A stretch of DNA of 64,000 nucleotides, taken from Mytilus galloprovincialis (taxonomy: Eukaryota > Mollusca > Bivalvia > Mytilida > Mytilidae). Below, piece after piece: positions 44,301-51,700 of the stretch. Position 1 is the first letter of the stretch. The number at the start of each line of letters is the position of its first letter. Where the stretch lies: NCBI RefSeq assembly GCF_965363235.1, contig NC_134846.1, positions 4,965,001 through 5,029,000 on the forward strand, written 5' to 3'. The translations under genes and the position numbers were made by a program. The notes below the pieces were generated by a model, which searched no databases, was not told the DNA's origin, and saw only the letters and a program-made list of their open reading frames with translations.

Positions 44301-46888
44301 GCTCCGCCACCACCTGTCCCAATTCAACGTAAGTTTAACATATAGATATTGTATATCTTAAACATATATGTCATTAATGATTTTATGGACGCAAATATTT
44401 CTCAATTTTTTTATCTTAATTTTAAAACAACAACATTTTTCATATTGAACAATACAGAAAATAGATGTGTCCTTTTTGTAAGTAGTGATTATTTTACAAT
44501 TTTATAAATTTCTATATCCTTTTCCATATTGACTCCTATCAATTGGTAATATCCGCATCACAAACTTTTAAACATGCTTTAAATGTAGTTTGCCCTTAAA
44601 CTGTCGGAGGTAAGCCACAATGTACTTTATACCATTTTCGAATGTTTCCTATTTGTGACGTTAACGCGGTTTTTTTTTAATGAAGAAAAATGAGGAGAAA
44701 CATGCTTTTTAATGTCGAATCAGATAACAGAAGTATGTTTTTTTTAAACATTAAAACCACTAAGAACGTATTTAAGACTCATATTGATATTGTCATTCAA
44801 ACGATAAAGTCAAAACTATTACATTACCTGTAGTATGGCATTATAACGGGTTATTGCCCCCTTACATTGATATTGACCGAGGACAAGTTCAGTTTTCATT
44901 CATTCTATATCTTACGTTTAAACAGAAAATGTGGAATAATAAAATTTACGTTGAAAGCAGATGTATCTGAATAAGGTATACACAATAAGGTATACACACT
45001 GTATTTGTATCTCCCTCGTTAATTAAAAACCATCAAAAATCATTTGCCAGGTTAGATTTCAATATTTTTTTTGTCATTTTATAAATATCTACCTTTTTTT
45101 TAATTTCAGCACCGCCACTCTGCGCAAATTGTTGTGGACCTCCACCTTGCTGTAGTTTTTGTATAGGTAATTTAGCACTTCATTATTCGTTATGTTCAAC
45201 ACTGAAATCTTAATAACATAACATAAAACTTGATCGTGATAGAATCCTTCTTTTGGTTTCATTTACTCTTTGTTGATTTCAAAGTTCAAAGTGTTTAATG
45301 ATCTTAATACTTTTTCTTGTTTATTTTGATTTTGACTCGATCGAGTATTGTTTGAATTGCTTATATTCATAGTTCGTGTAACATTGTCTTCCAGCTCTTT
45401 TTAATGACTCATTCACGAGAATACATATTTGGTTTAGACAAAGCCAATACACAAATTTTATATTATAAGATAATTAAAAAAAAAAACCCAAATGTATTAA
45501 AAGGTGCAAAACAAGTAATGGAAAGATGAAGACGAACCAATTATATATCATGAACAACCACTCTATTTCATGAAAAACTAAGTGTAGCAATGTATATGAT
45601 GAAGTGTTATTCAAAATTATGAGTCGGCTGCTTTTCTATTGACATTGCTCAAAGACGTCAAACATGTATATCGAGTAGCTATCATGGAGAAAATAATTCA
45701 TACGGATGAGAACATGCAGAAAATGAATAAGTGTTCATTTGCATTACAGATTGCAACATTGGAAACCCTTTGCCAAATAATTTCTGTGGAACAACTGATA
45801 GAAAGTGTCCTCAAGGTTACTATTGCAAGACTAATCCACAAATTGGCAAACTAGGAGTTTGCTGTAAAGGTACAATAACGTATTGGCTACCAGTTTTTGT
45901 GAATGCTTAATCTTAATATGACATATGATTGAACAGCGGTATATTTGATGTTAGGCTGACGTATATTATTAAACAAAAAGTACCAAATTGAAACCATTTT
46001 CATGCAACCGATAATTTCAACGCTATGTGTATTATGATGAATTTACTTCCTAAAATGAAGCAAATATAAAAATAGAACATTATAACTTGTTAGTCGAGAA
46101 AAAAAATTAACACATGGCTGAAAAGAAAACAGACGAACTCGCAAACAACAGTACACATAAAACATCGTAGAAAGCTAATGAAAGGGCACTACACGGTACA
46201 AACCATATCAAAACTAGAGTTGATCGGATACTTCAGAAGAGTAAGCAGATTCTTAATACTTTTAATGTCAATCAGATGTTCAATAGGATGAATGAATGTA
46301 CTTCCAAAGATAGTGGCAAATATTCTAAATAGACTTTCAAACTTGTAAGTGACGAATGAACTGAAAAAGCATGGCTAAAAAGGAAACAGACAAACAAACA
46401 AACACCATTACACAAAAAAGCTAATAATTTGACAACACGAACATTATCAAAAACAAGAGTTGATCTCTTGGATTATCAGGAAGGGTAAATAGGTCCTGCT
46501 CAACATGTGGCAACCTTTGCGTTATAAAGTATAAGTACTATATACTATACATCTATATAAGAGTAAATTCATATGTCAAGTAATAAACAGTATCAAGTGT
46601 AGTATACAACTTTTTTAAGGATAAGCTTCAAACAAAACCCCAAAACCAAACAGAATAAACAAAAATCAAACAAAAAGACAAAACATTTTATGCTTTAATT
46701 TATAATTGTTTGCAGGTACCAGACCTCAGAAATGTCCTGTAGACCATTTTAAGTATATGAAATGTTATGGAAAATCTATACGATTATGTAAAAGCGATGA
46801 TAACTGTTCGCCAAACAAGAAATGTTGTAAACAGGGTTGCTTTCAGTATTGTATAGATCCTGTTTTGTACGAATGGTATAAGTGGTAA
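14301..46888 (+). CDS. Gene B: long multidomain secreted WAP/antistasin/lustrin protein, tandem paralogue of gene A
   Basis: About 23 coding exons: 14301-14348, 19395-19503, 20373-20431, 22565-22603 (doubtful), 25181-25270, 25977-26093, 26738-26827, 27392-27508, 28905-29054, 30407-30565, 32119-32300, 33283-33352, 34075-34167, 35214-35306, 36922-37077, 38790-38983, 39735-39783, 41906-42061, 42623-42801, 44262-44328, 45110-45166, 45750-45869, 46716-46888. They encode roughly 850 residues. The order is signal peptide, WAP, [antistasin type 2 - CPQY] twice, WAP, WAP, CPPEP, linker, antistasin, antistasin, WAP, CPPEP, linker, WAP, CPPEP, linker, CC-PPP-CC, lustrin, WAP. Phases agree everywhere except between 22603 (phase 0) and 25181 (phase 1), so one small exon is probably missed there. 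A secreted inhibitor or matrix role is inferred from the domains. There is no Kunitz domain, unlike gene A. Confidence 0.85.
14440..14980 (-). repeat. Dispersed repeat T, long copy
   Basis: Begins GGCAACAGTAGTATACCGCTG, which is the reverse complement of the family 3' end ending in GTTGCCTTTATT. It continues through AAATCGGGGTAACAAACC, CACACAGAAACAGACC, CTTCCTGACTTGGTACAGG and GGTTGAACCTGGTTTTAAGG. Reading frames through it are not genes. It abuts the next tandem repeat. Confidence 0.65.
14981..15500 (-). repeat. Two tandem ~240-base units with a decayed hammerhead-like core, 3' of the RT
   Basis: Unit 1 (about 15024-15266) and unit 2 (about 15267-15500) share AGATATAAAAGATCGAA, GTACAAAGTTGTACAGCACTG, AATACGGCATTGTTTTTATG and AATATGAAAGAGATATAC. 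A ribozyme-like box (minus strand, 14985-15026) has CTGGTGA and CAAGG instead of CTGATGA and GAAAC. It lies downstream of the minus-strand RT. Tandem flanking repeats are typical of Penelope-like elements. Confidence 0.65.
16090..17330 (-). mobile_element. Penelope-like (non-LTR) reverse transcriptase, 5'-truncated
   Basis: A 379-residue open frame at 16090-17229 continues in frame upstream to about 17330. It reads LYWIPKLHKTPYKERYI, motif A FDFSTLYTTIPH (about 89-100), motif B GIPMGTNCAPLLADLFLYSYE in two parts (about 177-197), motif C YIDD (about 223-226), motif D ASYLDLFLNID, then ISQLIRYSRACSHYTDF and a terminal FYGHHHELVDPY. This fits the Penelope-like class rather than LTR elements, although class assignment from motifs alone is tentative. 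I see no GIY-YIG nuclease. It sits in the first intron of gene B, antisense to it. Its catalytic motifs are intact but its 5' region is absent. Confidence 0.75.
17331..19394. other. Intron 1 remainder, no feature seen
   Basis: AT-rich intronic sequence with a small GTGTTACCTAACAC palindrome near 17389. Short open frames here have no recognisable product. Confidence 0.5.
19395..19503 (+). CDS. Gene B exon 2: N-terminal half of WAP domain
   Basis: A 109-base exon, phase 0 to 1, with acceptor TTTTACAG and donor GTGGTA. It encodes QNHTIGGC, then VLC, SNC and SDCPG, the first four WAP cysteines. It is completed by the exon at 20373, and this is the only WAP in the cluster split by an intron. Confidence 0.75.
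19755..19930 (-). repeat. Penelope-family 3' tail, degenerate copy
   Basis: Contains ACAACAGTATAAGGAACACA, then GGGTTGATCTCATATGCTC and GGAGATCCTGCTCCA. This matches the tail that follows RT-coding remnants at 43330-43500, in reverse complement. Confidence 0.5.
20373..20431 (+). CDS. Gene B exon 3: C-terminal half of WAP domain
   Basis: A 59-base exon, phase 1 to 0, encoding EHDKCCLRECNVFQCRDLSN. This supplies the KCC, EC and QC cysteines, making eight with exon 2. The donor AAT|GTAAGT is strong. Confidence 0.75.
21123..21735 (+). repeat. Tandem hammerhead-like repeat, two ~350-base units
   Basis: Unit 1 is about 21123-21468 and unit 2 about 21469-21735. Both contain GGATTTCAAATATTTTG, CACGAGCATCACTGAAGAG, a GACA/TGTC stem, GAAATGCGCATCTGGTGCA and TACCG. 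The middle part of unit 1 (CCACTGGGTCGATGCC, CCCCGAGGGTATCAC) is the reverse complement of 12700-12745, which proves it is the same family. The core is diverged (CTGAAGA). Confidence 0.75.
22090..22482 (+). repeat. Dispersed repeat T copy with intact 3' end
   Basis: GTAATGTTGTCATGTTATCG, GGCTGGCCACGAAATCCGG, CTGTACCAAGACAGGAATATG in part, GTTTCATTCGGTAAAGTTCA and a 3' end AGCGGTATACTACTAGCTG then TTGCCTTTATTTG. The conserved T-rich 3' end suggests a retroposed (SINE- or LINE-like) family; class not proven. Confidence 0.6.
22565..22603 (+). CDS. Possible gene B Gly/Pro micro-exon
   Basis: After a TATTCAG acceptor comes LPGGPGDVGPGPV and then GTAGTA. The phase fits exon 3 (0), and the composition fits the linkers of this gene. 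It ends in phase 0, while the next recognisable exon needs phase 1, so either another exon is missing or this call is wrong. Confidence 0.4.
22604..25180. other. Large gene B intron, nothing recognised
   Basis: 2.6 kb of AT-rich sequence. A phase-0/phase-1 exon is expected somewhere here, but no convincing cysteine- or proline-rich reading with splice sites was found. Confidence 0.5.
25181..25270 (+). CDS. Gene B exon: antistasin-like domain, type 2
   Basis: A 90-base phase-1/phase-1 exon encoding CPSVNCESAKCEFGF, then DRNGCKTCLCKN. The antistasin pattern differs from the 8471 type: C-x4-C-x4-C rather than C-x3-C-x3-C. It pairs with the CPQY exon at 25977. Confidence 0.85.
25977..26093 (+). 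CDS. Gene B exon: CPQY module 1
   Basis: A 117-base phase-1/phase-1 exon: CPQYGPNPPGVCTRPGDP, then IKCDGPPVTIPCEPG. Same length and cysteine spacing as 528 and 27392. Confidence 0.8.
26738..26827 (+). CDS. Gene B exon: antistasin-like domain, type 2, second copy
   Basis: A 90-base exon encoding CPIVSCDNTNCQFGF, then DRNGCKTCLCEN. It is a clear duplicate of 25181, including the NGCKTCLC end. The donor is GTACGT. Confidence 0.85.
27392..27508 (+). CDS. Gene B exon: CPQY module 2
   Basis: A 117-base exon encoding CPQYGPPGPGVCTRPGDP, then TCNGPPVEIPCKPG. Closest to 25977, which shows that the antistasin-CPQY pair was duplicated as a two-exon unit. Confidence 0.8.
28650..28765 (-). repeat. Hammerhead-like repeat, short copy with intact core
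   Basis: Minus strand 28724 to 28686 reads CTGATGA, GTCT-TATGT-AGAC, GAAA, CGC-GCGTCTG-GCG, TA. This is the cleanest core in the window. Outer parts (TAGTTATCAAAGGTACCAGG) match 43996 and 56090. Confidence 0.75.
28905..29054 (+). CDS. Gene B exon: WAP domain
   Basis: A 150-base phase-1/phase-1 exon with eight WAP cysteines: KPGKCP, LSCPGG, RKC, GCPG, KCC, SGC and FRC. The reading is clean from TTTTCAG to CCAG|GTATTT. Confidence 0.9.
29890..30115 (+). repeat. Dispersed repeat G copy
   Basis: CGTTTGTAATTTTGTGGCCA, TTTTTAGCTGACATTACGG, AAAGGCCGTATAAAAATTTACC. Same family as 11380, 61540 and 63610. Confidence 0.5.
30407..30565 (+). CDS. Gene B exon: WAP domain
   Basis: A 159-base phase-1/phase-1 exon. 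DECPYVNLAAVSC, then RSDKCSGEGSC, KCCNNGC and KEC gives eight cysteines. It is close in sequence to the gene A WAP at 2673 (RSHKCSGDGSC). Confidence 0.9.
31368..31830. repeat. Tandem duplication, ~232-base unit, two diverged copies
   Basis: AAGTCTGAGTAATTT, CATGAAAGAGGA, TAAAGATGTA-TTATTTCACAT and AATGCACTTGTCTGAGAAATAC recur in the same order with a spacing of about 232. It is non-coding and lies in the gene B intron before the first CPPEP exon. Confidence 0.65.
32119..32300 (+). CDS. Gene B exon: CPPEP module 1
   Basis: A 182-base exon, phase 1 to 0. GNPCPPEPRCPPS, then CPAKCIYEY, NGAKCKIKC and CPPTN, with a collagen-like Gly/Pro stretch (FGPQGPRGQR). Donor AAT|GTAAGT. Confidence 0.85.
32681..32867. 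mobile_element. Small inverted-repeat element (MITE-like, ~187 bases)
   Basis: The left end GGACCATATGAGTATTTGA is answered by TCAAATACTAATATGGTCC at the right. About 35 bases on each side pair, extending to CATATGTATATGTTC and GAACATGTATATATG. No coding frame. Confidence 0.65.
32875..33005 (+). repeat. Penelope-family 3' tail fragment with G-run
   Basis: CATGTTGTGTTATGTACACTG then TTTATTTTCGTTTCACGAG corresponds to the tail at 47930-48015. A run of about 15 G lies at 32927-32941. Confidence 0.45.
33283..33352 (+). CDS. Gene B exon: proline-rich linker 1
   Basis: A 70-base exon, phase 0 to 1: CPRIGPVEP, then RPIGPPAPAPAP. It is nearly the same as 7957 in gene A. Confidence 0.82.
34075..34167 (+). 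CDS. Gene B exon: antistasin-like domain, type 1, copy 1
   Basis: A 93-base exon: KCPPVCAIFCNFGNVLDENN, then CPTCKC. The predicted reactive pair is Ala-Ile, as in gene A. Confidence 0.88.
34269..35087. mobile_element. Long terminal-inverted-repeat element (~819 bases) between two antistasin exons
   Basis: The left end TTTTTAGCTCACCTGGCCCG and the right end CGGGCCAGGTGAGCTAAAAA are inverted. The match continues through GTGAGCTTTTCTCAT and TTTGCGTCCG, with a (CGT)n run at 34325-34352 and its (GAC)n partner near 35010. Inside is an imperfect direct repeat (TTCAGGGGCA, TCTGAAAATTTCAGGGCAGA, AGAGTTATAAGCCAAAATC) in two copies. Each tip also folds on itself. No transposase frame; probably non-autonomous. 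Confidence 0.8.
35214..35306 (+). CDS. Gene B exon: antistasin-like domain, type 1, copy 2
   Basis: A 93-base exon: KCPPVCAIFCPFGNVLDENK, then CPTCKCKPG. It is a tandem duplicate of 34075. Most of the 1,046-base intron between them is one inverted-repeat element. Confidence 0.88.
35785..36315 (-). repeat. Hammerhead-like repeat split by insertion of repeat N
   Basis: 35785-35852 carries TAGTTATCAAATGTACCAGG and CCCAGACGCGCCTTTC. The rest of the repeat (CTACATAAGACTCATTGGTG) resumes at 36272. The insert (about 35853-36271) is repeat N, alike to 4195-4585. Confidence 0.6.
36922..37077 (+). CDS. Gene B exon: WAP domain
   Basis: A 156-base phase-1/phase-1 exon. KPGECPYVNLAVIKC, then TRCSNDKSCPG, QKCCHQGC and IDC gives eight cysteines. 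It is a sister of 41906. Confidence 0.9.
37078..38789. other. Gene B intron, nothing recognised
   Basis: AT-rich except for a somewhat GC-richer patch at 37185-37330. No exon, repeat end or RNA gene could be supported. Confidence 0.5.
38790..38983 (+). CDS. Gene B exon: CPPEP module 2
   Basis: A 194-base exon, phase 1 to 0, the longest of its type. GNPCPPEPRCPLQG, then a GPPGRPG stretch, CESQCIYEY, NGARCKIRC, a GPPGPPGEP collagen-like stretch, and CPPTN. The donor GTAATT is weaker than in the sister exons. Confidence 0.83.
39021..39419. mobile_element. MITE-like element (~400 bases) with short inverted ends
   Basis: AAGGATGTTTGCTCCTC at the left and GAATAGCGAACATCCTTA at the right are imperfect inverted ends. 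It is non-coding and sits just after the CPPEP exon at 38790. Confidence 0.6.
39735..39783 (+). CDS. Gene B exon: shortened proline-rich linker 2
   Basis: A 49-base exon, phase 0 to 1: CPRHRPIGPPSPAPAP. It lacks the IGPVEP stretch of the other linkers. The antistasin exon expected next is decayed (see 41493), so it joins the WAP at 41906 in the same phase. Confidence 0.75.
40190..40650 (+). mobile_element. Degenerate 3' end of a LINE (CR1/Jockey-like) reverse transcriptase frame
   Basis: Reading with shifts gives LHLVKNTAARLITHVTRK, then Pro/Leu-rich WLPV-like bases (CTGGCTACCCGTTC). Near 40540 comes PSLWNSLPPSLWSVNCL, and then an L-K-THF-like end. This is the typical C-terminal end of non-LTR LINE ORF2 proteins. 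It is heavily decayed and 5'-truncated. Confidence 0.65.
41044..41452. mobile_element. TIR element (~409 bases)
   Basis: TTAAGGATGTACTTAGGTGA at the left and TCACCTAATTACGTCCTTAA at the right are 20-base inverted ends with few mismatches. It is non-coding and lies just before the fossil antistasin exon. Confidence 0.75.
41493..41551 (+). pseudogene. Fossil antistasin exon inside a gene B intron
   Basis: The stretch GTTTCCGCCTGTTTGTGTCA, then TATTTGGTAACGTTCTGGAT and ACAACATGCAG, follows the type-1 antistasin exon at 35214. Internal bases, including some cysteine codons, are missing. Flanking intron sequence (41550-41640) also matches 36690-36780. It cannot code for the domain and appears to be skipped. 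Confidence 0.8.
41906..42061 (+). CDS. Gene B exon: WAP domain
   Basis: A 156-base phase-1/phase-1 exon. KPGECPYVNLAAISCPANSF, then SKCLNDKSCPG, QKCCNQGC and IDC. It is the duplicate of 36922; upstream intron bases are also alike (ACAAAAATGGACAAAAGCA in both). Confidence 0.9.
42623..42801 (+). CDS. Gene B exon: CPPEP module 3
   Basis: A 179-base exon, phase 1 to 0. GNPCPPEPVCPSS, then CEPKCIFEYVT, NGVRCKVAC, a GPLGPRPGP stretch, and CPPAE. The donor is GTTAGT. Confidence 0.83.
43049..43500 (+). mobile_element. Penelope-like RT remnant with 3' tail
   Basis: The first part translates to NIPAAPAYGVYISQLIRYSR, then a DFL-RG-LLTRKLLNQ stretch, matching the C-terminal third of the RT at 16090. 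It is followed by the tail (GCAACACGACGGGTGCCACA, GGAGCACCTACAATCACCCC). It links the tail repeats elsewhere to this RT family. Fragmentary. Confidence 0.7.
43996..44140 (-). repeat. Hammerhead-like repeat copy
   Basis: The CTGATGA, GTCT/AGAC and GAAAC boxes are intact on the minus strand (44036-44074). The second stem has one changed pair (GCATCTGACG). The tail AAGAGCATTGAGGATCC is shared with other copies. Confidence 0.7.
44262..44328 (+). CDS. Gene B exon: linker 3 (acidic and proline-rich)
   Basis: A 67-base exon, phase 0 to 1. CPLIGQGDDQEETAPPPPVP is more acidic than the other linkers. The donor is GTAAGT. Confidence 0.75.
45110..45166 (+). CDS. Gene B exon: CC-PPP-CC mini exon
   Basis: A 57-base phase-1/phase-1 exon: PPLCANCCGPPPCCSFCI. 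It is the counterpart of 9022 in gene A. Confidence 0.82.
   Translation, partial: HRHSAQIVVDLHLAVVFV
45750..45869 (+). CDS. Gene B exon: lustrin-type cysteine-rich domain
   Basis: A 120-base phase-1/phase-1 exon. GNPLPNNFCG, then KCPQGYYCKTNPQIGKLGVC and C. It is the counterpart of 9478. Confidence 0.87.
46115..46510 (-). repeat. Penelope-family 3' tail, two partial copies
   Basis: Bases 46115-46260 and 46367-46510 both carry CATGGCTAAAA-like, GAAACAGACAAAC, AGTTGATC and CAGG-AGGGTAA-CAG-TCCTG elements. These are reverse complement to the tail at 43330-43500. Confidence 0.55.
46716..46888 (+). CDS. Gene B last exon: C-terminal WAP domain
   Basis: The acceptor is TGCAG at 46715. A WAP domain (RPQKCP, KC, RLC, NC, KCC, QGC, YC) is followed by EWYKW and TAA. 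Most codons match the gene A last exon, consistent with a fairly recent duplication or conversion. Confidence 0.92.
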
Positions 46889-46922
46889 TCAACTTATAAC
46901 ATGTAAACAAAACTTAACACAG

Positions 46923-46928
46923 ATTAAA
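46923..46928 (+). terminator. Possible poly(A) signal of gene B
   Basis: ATTAAA lies 35 bases after the stop codon. This hexamer is the common variant of AATAAA. Position is the only support. Confidence 0.35.
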
Positions 46929-47689
46929 ATATATAAATTGACATTGTTTGCTTGTATATATTTTTTTACCAATGAGTATTTTGCAATGGTTTAAAAAGCA
47001 ACTTATATAGTGTCACACCATTTATGTGATTTCTTTATTGCCTGCGGTAGTCCGTCCTCACTGTTTATCAACTTGCATTGAATTAATAAGAAAATATGTT
47101 ATTGTTGAGACGGTTCTAGATCTAGAATGAACTTCCTTTCCGGAAAATATAAGTTGCTTTCATATTGCTAAGAGGCCAAATATGTAAAACGAGCATGCAT
47201 TCAAACACATCGAAAATAATAACAACACCATGGCTTTTCAATTCATTATCTGCAATATAATTTGGTCTCAGTGTGAAATTGTTACATTGGCAATCAAACT
47301 ACATCTTTATCAATTTATAAATATTATTTTGGTTCCTTATAGATTTTGTTTATATTTATATATCGATAGCCAATAATATAATTGCATGCATATAGACAAA
47401 CATCAAATGTAAACAAAACGTTACGCAATTAAATTACAAACATTGTGAAAGAAACAAATTATCAACCCAGCTAACAATAAATGTCAATCCTGGTATCTAT
47501 GATTAATGTATTTACAAAGTTAACAACTCCTTGCTTTCAATGCAGTTTAACTTATCAATAATGATTGAAATTGTTTTGATATTAAGACATTTAAAAAATG
47601 TTAGTCTAATCTCAATAACATTATTGAGTGTTAATATTGCGATTTTTGCATGAATATCCGTTTAGTATTGAAGAAACCACTTACATCAC

Positions 47690-48090
47690 ATGTATGTTGA
47701 CTGTTATTAAAATATGTTTCCCAAATAACAACAGATATGTTCCCAATCTTGTAACTATATCCTGGTACTCCTTTCTTAAATAAAAACTGCCGAATAAGGC
47801 TTATCATCGGGTTTGTACTAACACAAGAAATACGACGGGAGACACATGTGGCGCAATTTCTGCTTATCTTTGCAGAGCACCTGATATTAGCCTCGTTGTT
47901 TTTTGGTAGGGTTCAAGGTCTTCGGTCTGTAGTTTACCATGTTGTGTTTTGTATACTGTTTTTGTCTGTTGATAGCCACGGCATTATCCGTCTGTTTTCG
48001 ATTTCTGAGATGGAATGTCCCTTAGGTATCATTCGATTCTCTTTAATTATAAAAGGATTGCATAATACCGTTAATAATTATACAATTTGT
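47690..48090 (+). repeat. Penelope-family 3' tail copy in the gene B / P450 spacer
   Basis: AAATACGACGGGAGACACATG, GCAGAGCACCTGATATTAGC, CATGTTGTGTTTTGTATACTG, AGATGGAATGTCCC. The spacer between the two convergent genes (46889-48674) holds no gene that I can support. Confidence 0.6.
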
Positions 48091-48674
48091 ACATGATGTA
48101 TGAATACATAAATTCTCCACATTAAATCTTAAACATCAGCATCATGTGCCTTTAAAGATTTAGACGATCTAAGTATAATATATTCCAATACACTTATCAA
48201 GTATTCGATGTTATATGGACGATAGAAATTTAAAAAGTGTCTTATAAATGTTCCACATACTAGTACTGCATTCGGAAGTTTCGTACCGTTGTTATCAAGT
48301 ATACAAAAGCATAAAACATTATTATAACTATAAACTACGTTCAGTGTGTCTTTTAGTTGTTTTATTTTCATCCCGTAAGAAAGTTTTGATTTTTAATCCA
48401 GTGGTGTTAGGTCAATTGTGCATGTTCTTTTGTCCTTTCGTATCTTCTTTGGAAGACATCAAACACAAACACAAACATGACAACGAATGTAAGATCTTTC
48501 GACATGGTTAATATATATATATTCACTTTACTACGGTTAGATAAGCTGAAATACTATTACAGATATTTATCTTAACTATTTATAATTCACTAAATTTGAA
48601 ATTGTCCCTTTGAGAAAAAATTGTCCGTTCTCTATTCAAATGCTTGCTTGAAGAGAATTTAATTGTCTCATTAT

Positions 48675-48791
48675 CTATTGACGTTCCACAAAATTCATCT
48701 TTATTTTTTCTGACGGTGTTGTAAAAATCTTCAATGTTGTCTTGATGTCTTTTACATCAGGTGGCATAGAAACACTGAAATTCTTCACAAT
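48675..48791 (-). CDS. P450 last exon
   Basis: After a TTGCAG acceptor: IVKNFSVSMPPDVKDIKTTL, KIFTTPSEKIKMNFVERQ and TAG. This is the expected C-terminal beta strand region in length and character. Confidence 0.85.
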   Translation of the reverse strand: MVKNFSVSMPPDVKDIKTTLKIFTTPSEKIKMNFVERQ

Positions 48792-51700
48792 CTGCAATAA
48801 AAATCAAAACGTTGATTAACCATATTAAAGGCTTGTTTTTTTTATATGTCAAATGCGAGATATACACCAAAGAGCAGCCTATCCAACAACATGTCATATC
48901 AAACCACTTAATCAAGAGGTAAAAGTAATATCGTCAAACATGGCAACTTCGGAATATCCAGTTGTCTCAAAATATATCAGTAAAAAGATACCAAAGGGAC
49001 GTTCTAACTCATATGTCAAAATAAACTGACGCCAAATGGCAAGAAAAAGATAAAACAAAACATTACACAAAATACATTATTAAAATCTAAAGAGTGAGCC
49101 ACGGACCACATCAAAATTCGACAATGGTCCCAGTATAAATCAGGTGCTATGAAAGTTTAGCAGATTCATCTATAAATGTGGCACGTGTTGCTCGTTGTAG
49201 GTCAATCCTTGTGTTATATCAAATTATAAAGGTCATGTTCGGCAAAAAGACAGAATTTGTTGTTACTATAAATGAATTGTCATCTTAAAAAAAAGATATT
49301 CCATAACAGTCAACCAACTTGTGATGACGTAAAATTAAAAAAATAATGATCTGAACAATCCTACTTTTAACCCTTGGTTCAGAATCTTTCTTGTAAGCAG
49401 AGACCCAGGAAGTCATTAAAGGAATTACAAGTCCACTAAGACATACATTTGTCATATGCAGAAGCTACTTTTACAAATGTTTCTATATAGAAAATGGAAA
49501 TATCACAATTGTAGAAACAAACCTATCTTAGACATGTCATTAATATTGTGATTAGATTAAAGAAGGAGTGGAATGAGGACCAATGAGACAACTCTCCATT
49601 CAAGTCAGAATTTGTAAAAGTAAACCATTATAGGTCAAACGGTTGTATCTATAAAAACGAGAAACGAGAAACACTTATGAACCACATCAACAAACGACAA
49701 TCACTGAACATTAGGTTCCTGACTAAGGAGAATTGCAAACAAATGCAGCGGTTTAATACGTTTTGGTAGCTACCAACCTTTACACGTACCTGAAACAATA
49801 GTGTAACATAACAACATAGAAAGACACACTATAACATGTCCTATGAAATAGACTCAATCAAAATACATATAAACAAGTGAACATACACTGAACGAATAAA
49901 TTTGTTCTTTTACACAATGTAAATACAAAATCAATAAACATGATAAATAAAGGGGTGAAACAATTTCAGGAAGACAACTTTCACCTTAGAAACAATGCTG
50001 CCAAATAGAATAATGTACACAGGTAAATGAAACAATTTTTTGTTATGAGGCATACAGTTATTTAGAACGGAAATATGTTTGTGTTCATGGTAAGAGAACA
50101 GAAGTGAAAATTTATAGTTATTCTAAACGCTTATCAAAATTGTTATATATTAGAAATAGAGTGATGAGATTTAATACTAATAAATAAGTTATTATAGGAT
50201 TAAACACATTTTGCTAGAGGTTATTGATGTGTAAACCGGGGCGATTAACTCACAAAGTCAAACTGAATAAAAGTCCGACTTTTATATAAAGTTTGTTAGT
50301 AAGAGCCCCGGTTTACACATCAATAACCTCTAGAAAAAATGTGTTTAATCCTTATAATTCTGAAGCTAAATTTTGATTAACATTTTCTGTGTGAAGGTTA
50401 CTATAATCGCCATCTCATGCAAAACTGACAGGTCGTAACTAAGGAGCTGTCCACCATATTGACTTTCTAAAATCCATAAATGTTCGATAAATGCAAAGGA
50501 ATCTAAAATAAAATTACACCTGCCTTTAAAACCTCATTTTAATGAGATATTATTCGAATTTGAAGCGCACACGTCACGCAATAATATTTCCCTTAGAAGG
50601 TTTCGTATGACGTCGTGTTTTGCCATGACGTAAATTCGCCAAATCCTTCATGAAATTTCGCGGAATTAATTTAAATTTTATTTTATACATTTTTGAAGCT
50701 ATAGTGCGTTTTTATTTTATTTCTTTTTTTGTTTTATATGCATTAGAATAGAAACAACTGTTATATGCATATTTTTTTTTTAATATCAATTTGCTGAAAA
50801 TCAAGTATCCCTGCAAGGATGTGTATCGCGCATGAATAGATTACGAAAGTAGTTTCGGAAACATGGTTTATCGAAGTGTAAACCAAGAGAAAAATTATAA
50901 TTAACCAATCCAATTCAAGTATTTATAGATATGCAAATCATATTAGAATTATAAACAACATACAAAGCATTATAAATTGTATCAACAAGTCCAATCAACA
51001 CAGAATTACGATTTGAGAGTACTCGCAGTTACTGAAAACCATAAACATCAATAAATAAATCATGCATCAAGCTAATACCAAGATAACAGACACAGAAACA
51101 TATAATCAAATCATGTGCATATGAATGAATTGTAATGTACTCTCCAAATAATAAATGCATGTTCAAGAAATATAACATGTGAAACAGTATTTTTAACTAC
51201 AATGTACCGTATACTATCGACGCCTTAAATTCGTTTTTAAAGATATAGTTTCAGCACAATGTAAATATGTAACAGTTCCCACCATGTAATACACAGTATC
51301 CTTGTCGATTGAGCAAGTCAATATAATTGTACATAGAAAAAAAGGAGAAAATAGGTATACTAAAGCTTAGATACAGATGGGTGTTACATACTTGGTTTCA
51401 CTATACACACAAAACTCTAGTTATATGAGAACAAAAACATAGGTGATGCTGAATTTCAGTGTCCATTTTCGGAGTAATTTTAAAATAGTGTTAGCATTGT
51501 AAGACAGATTATTCGCTCTTATATATAACGACGTTTTTTTGCACAATTACGATCACATAACGTACATTTATAAGTCAAAATGAAATACAGGTTGTGTAGT
51601 TGTGTGGACATTATACTTCTGTGTTTATAACATTTTTAAATACCTTTGTTGCCGCAATGAAAATTTCATTTTCAGCAAACCTTTGTCCAATACAGGCTCT

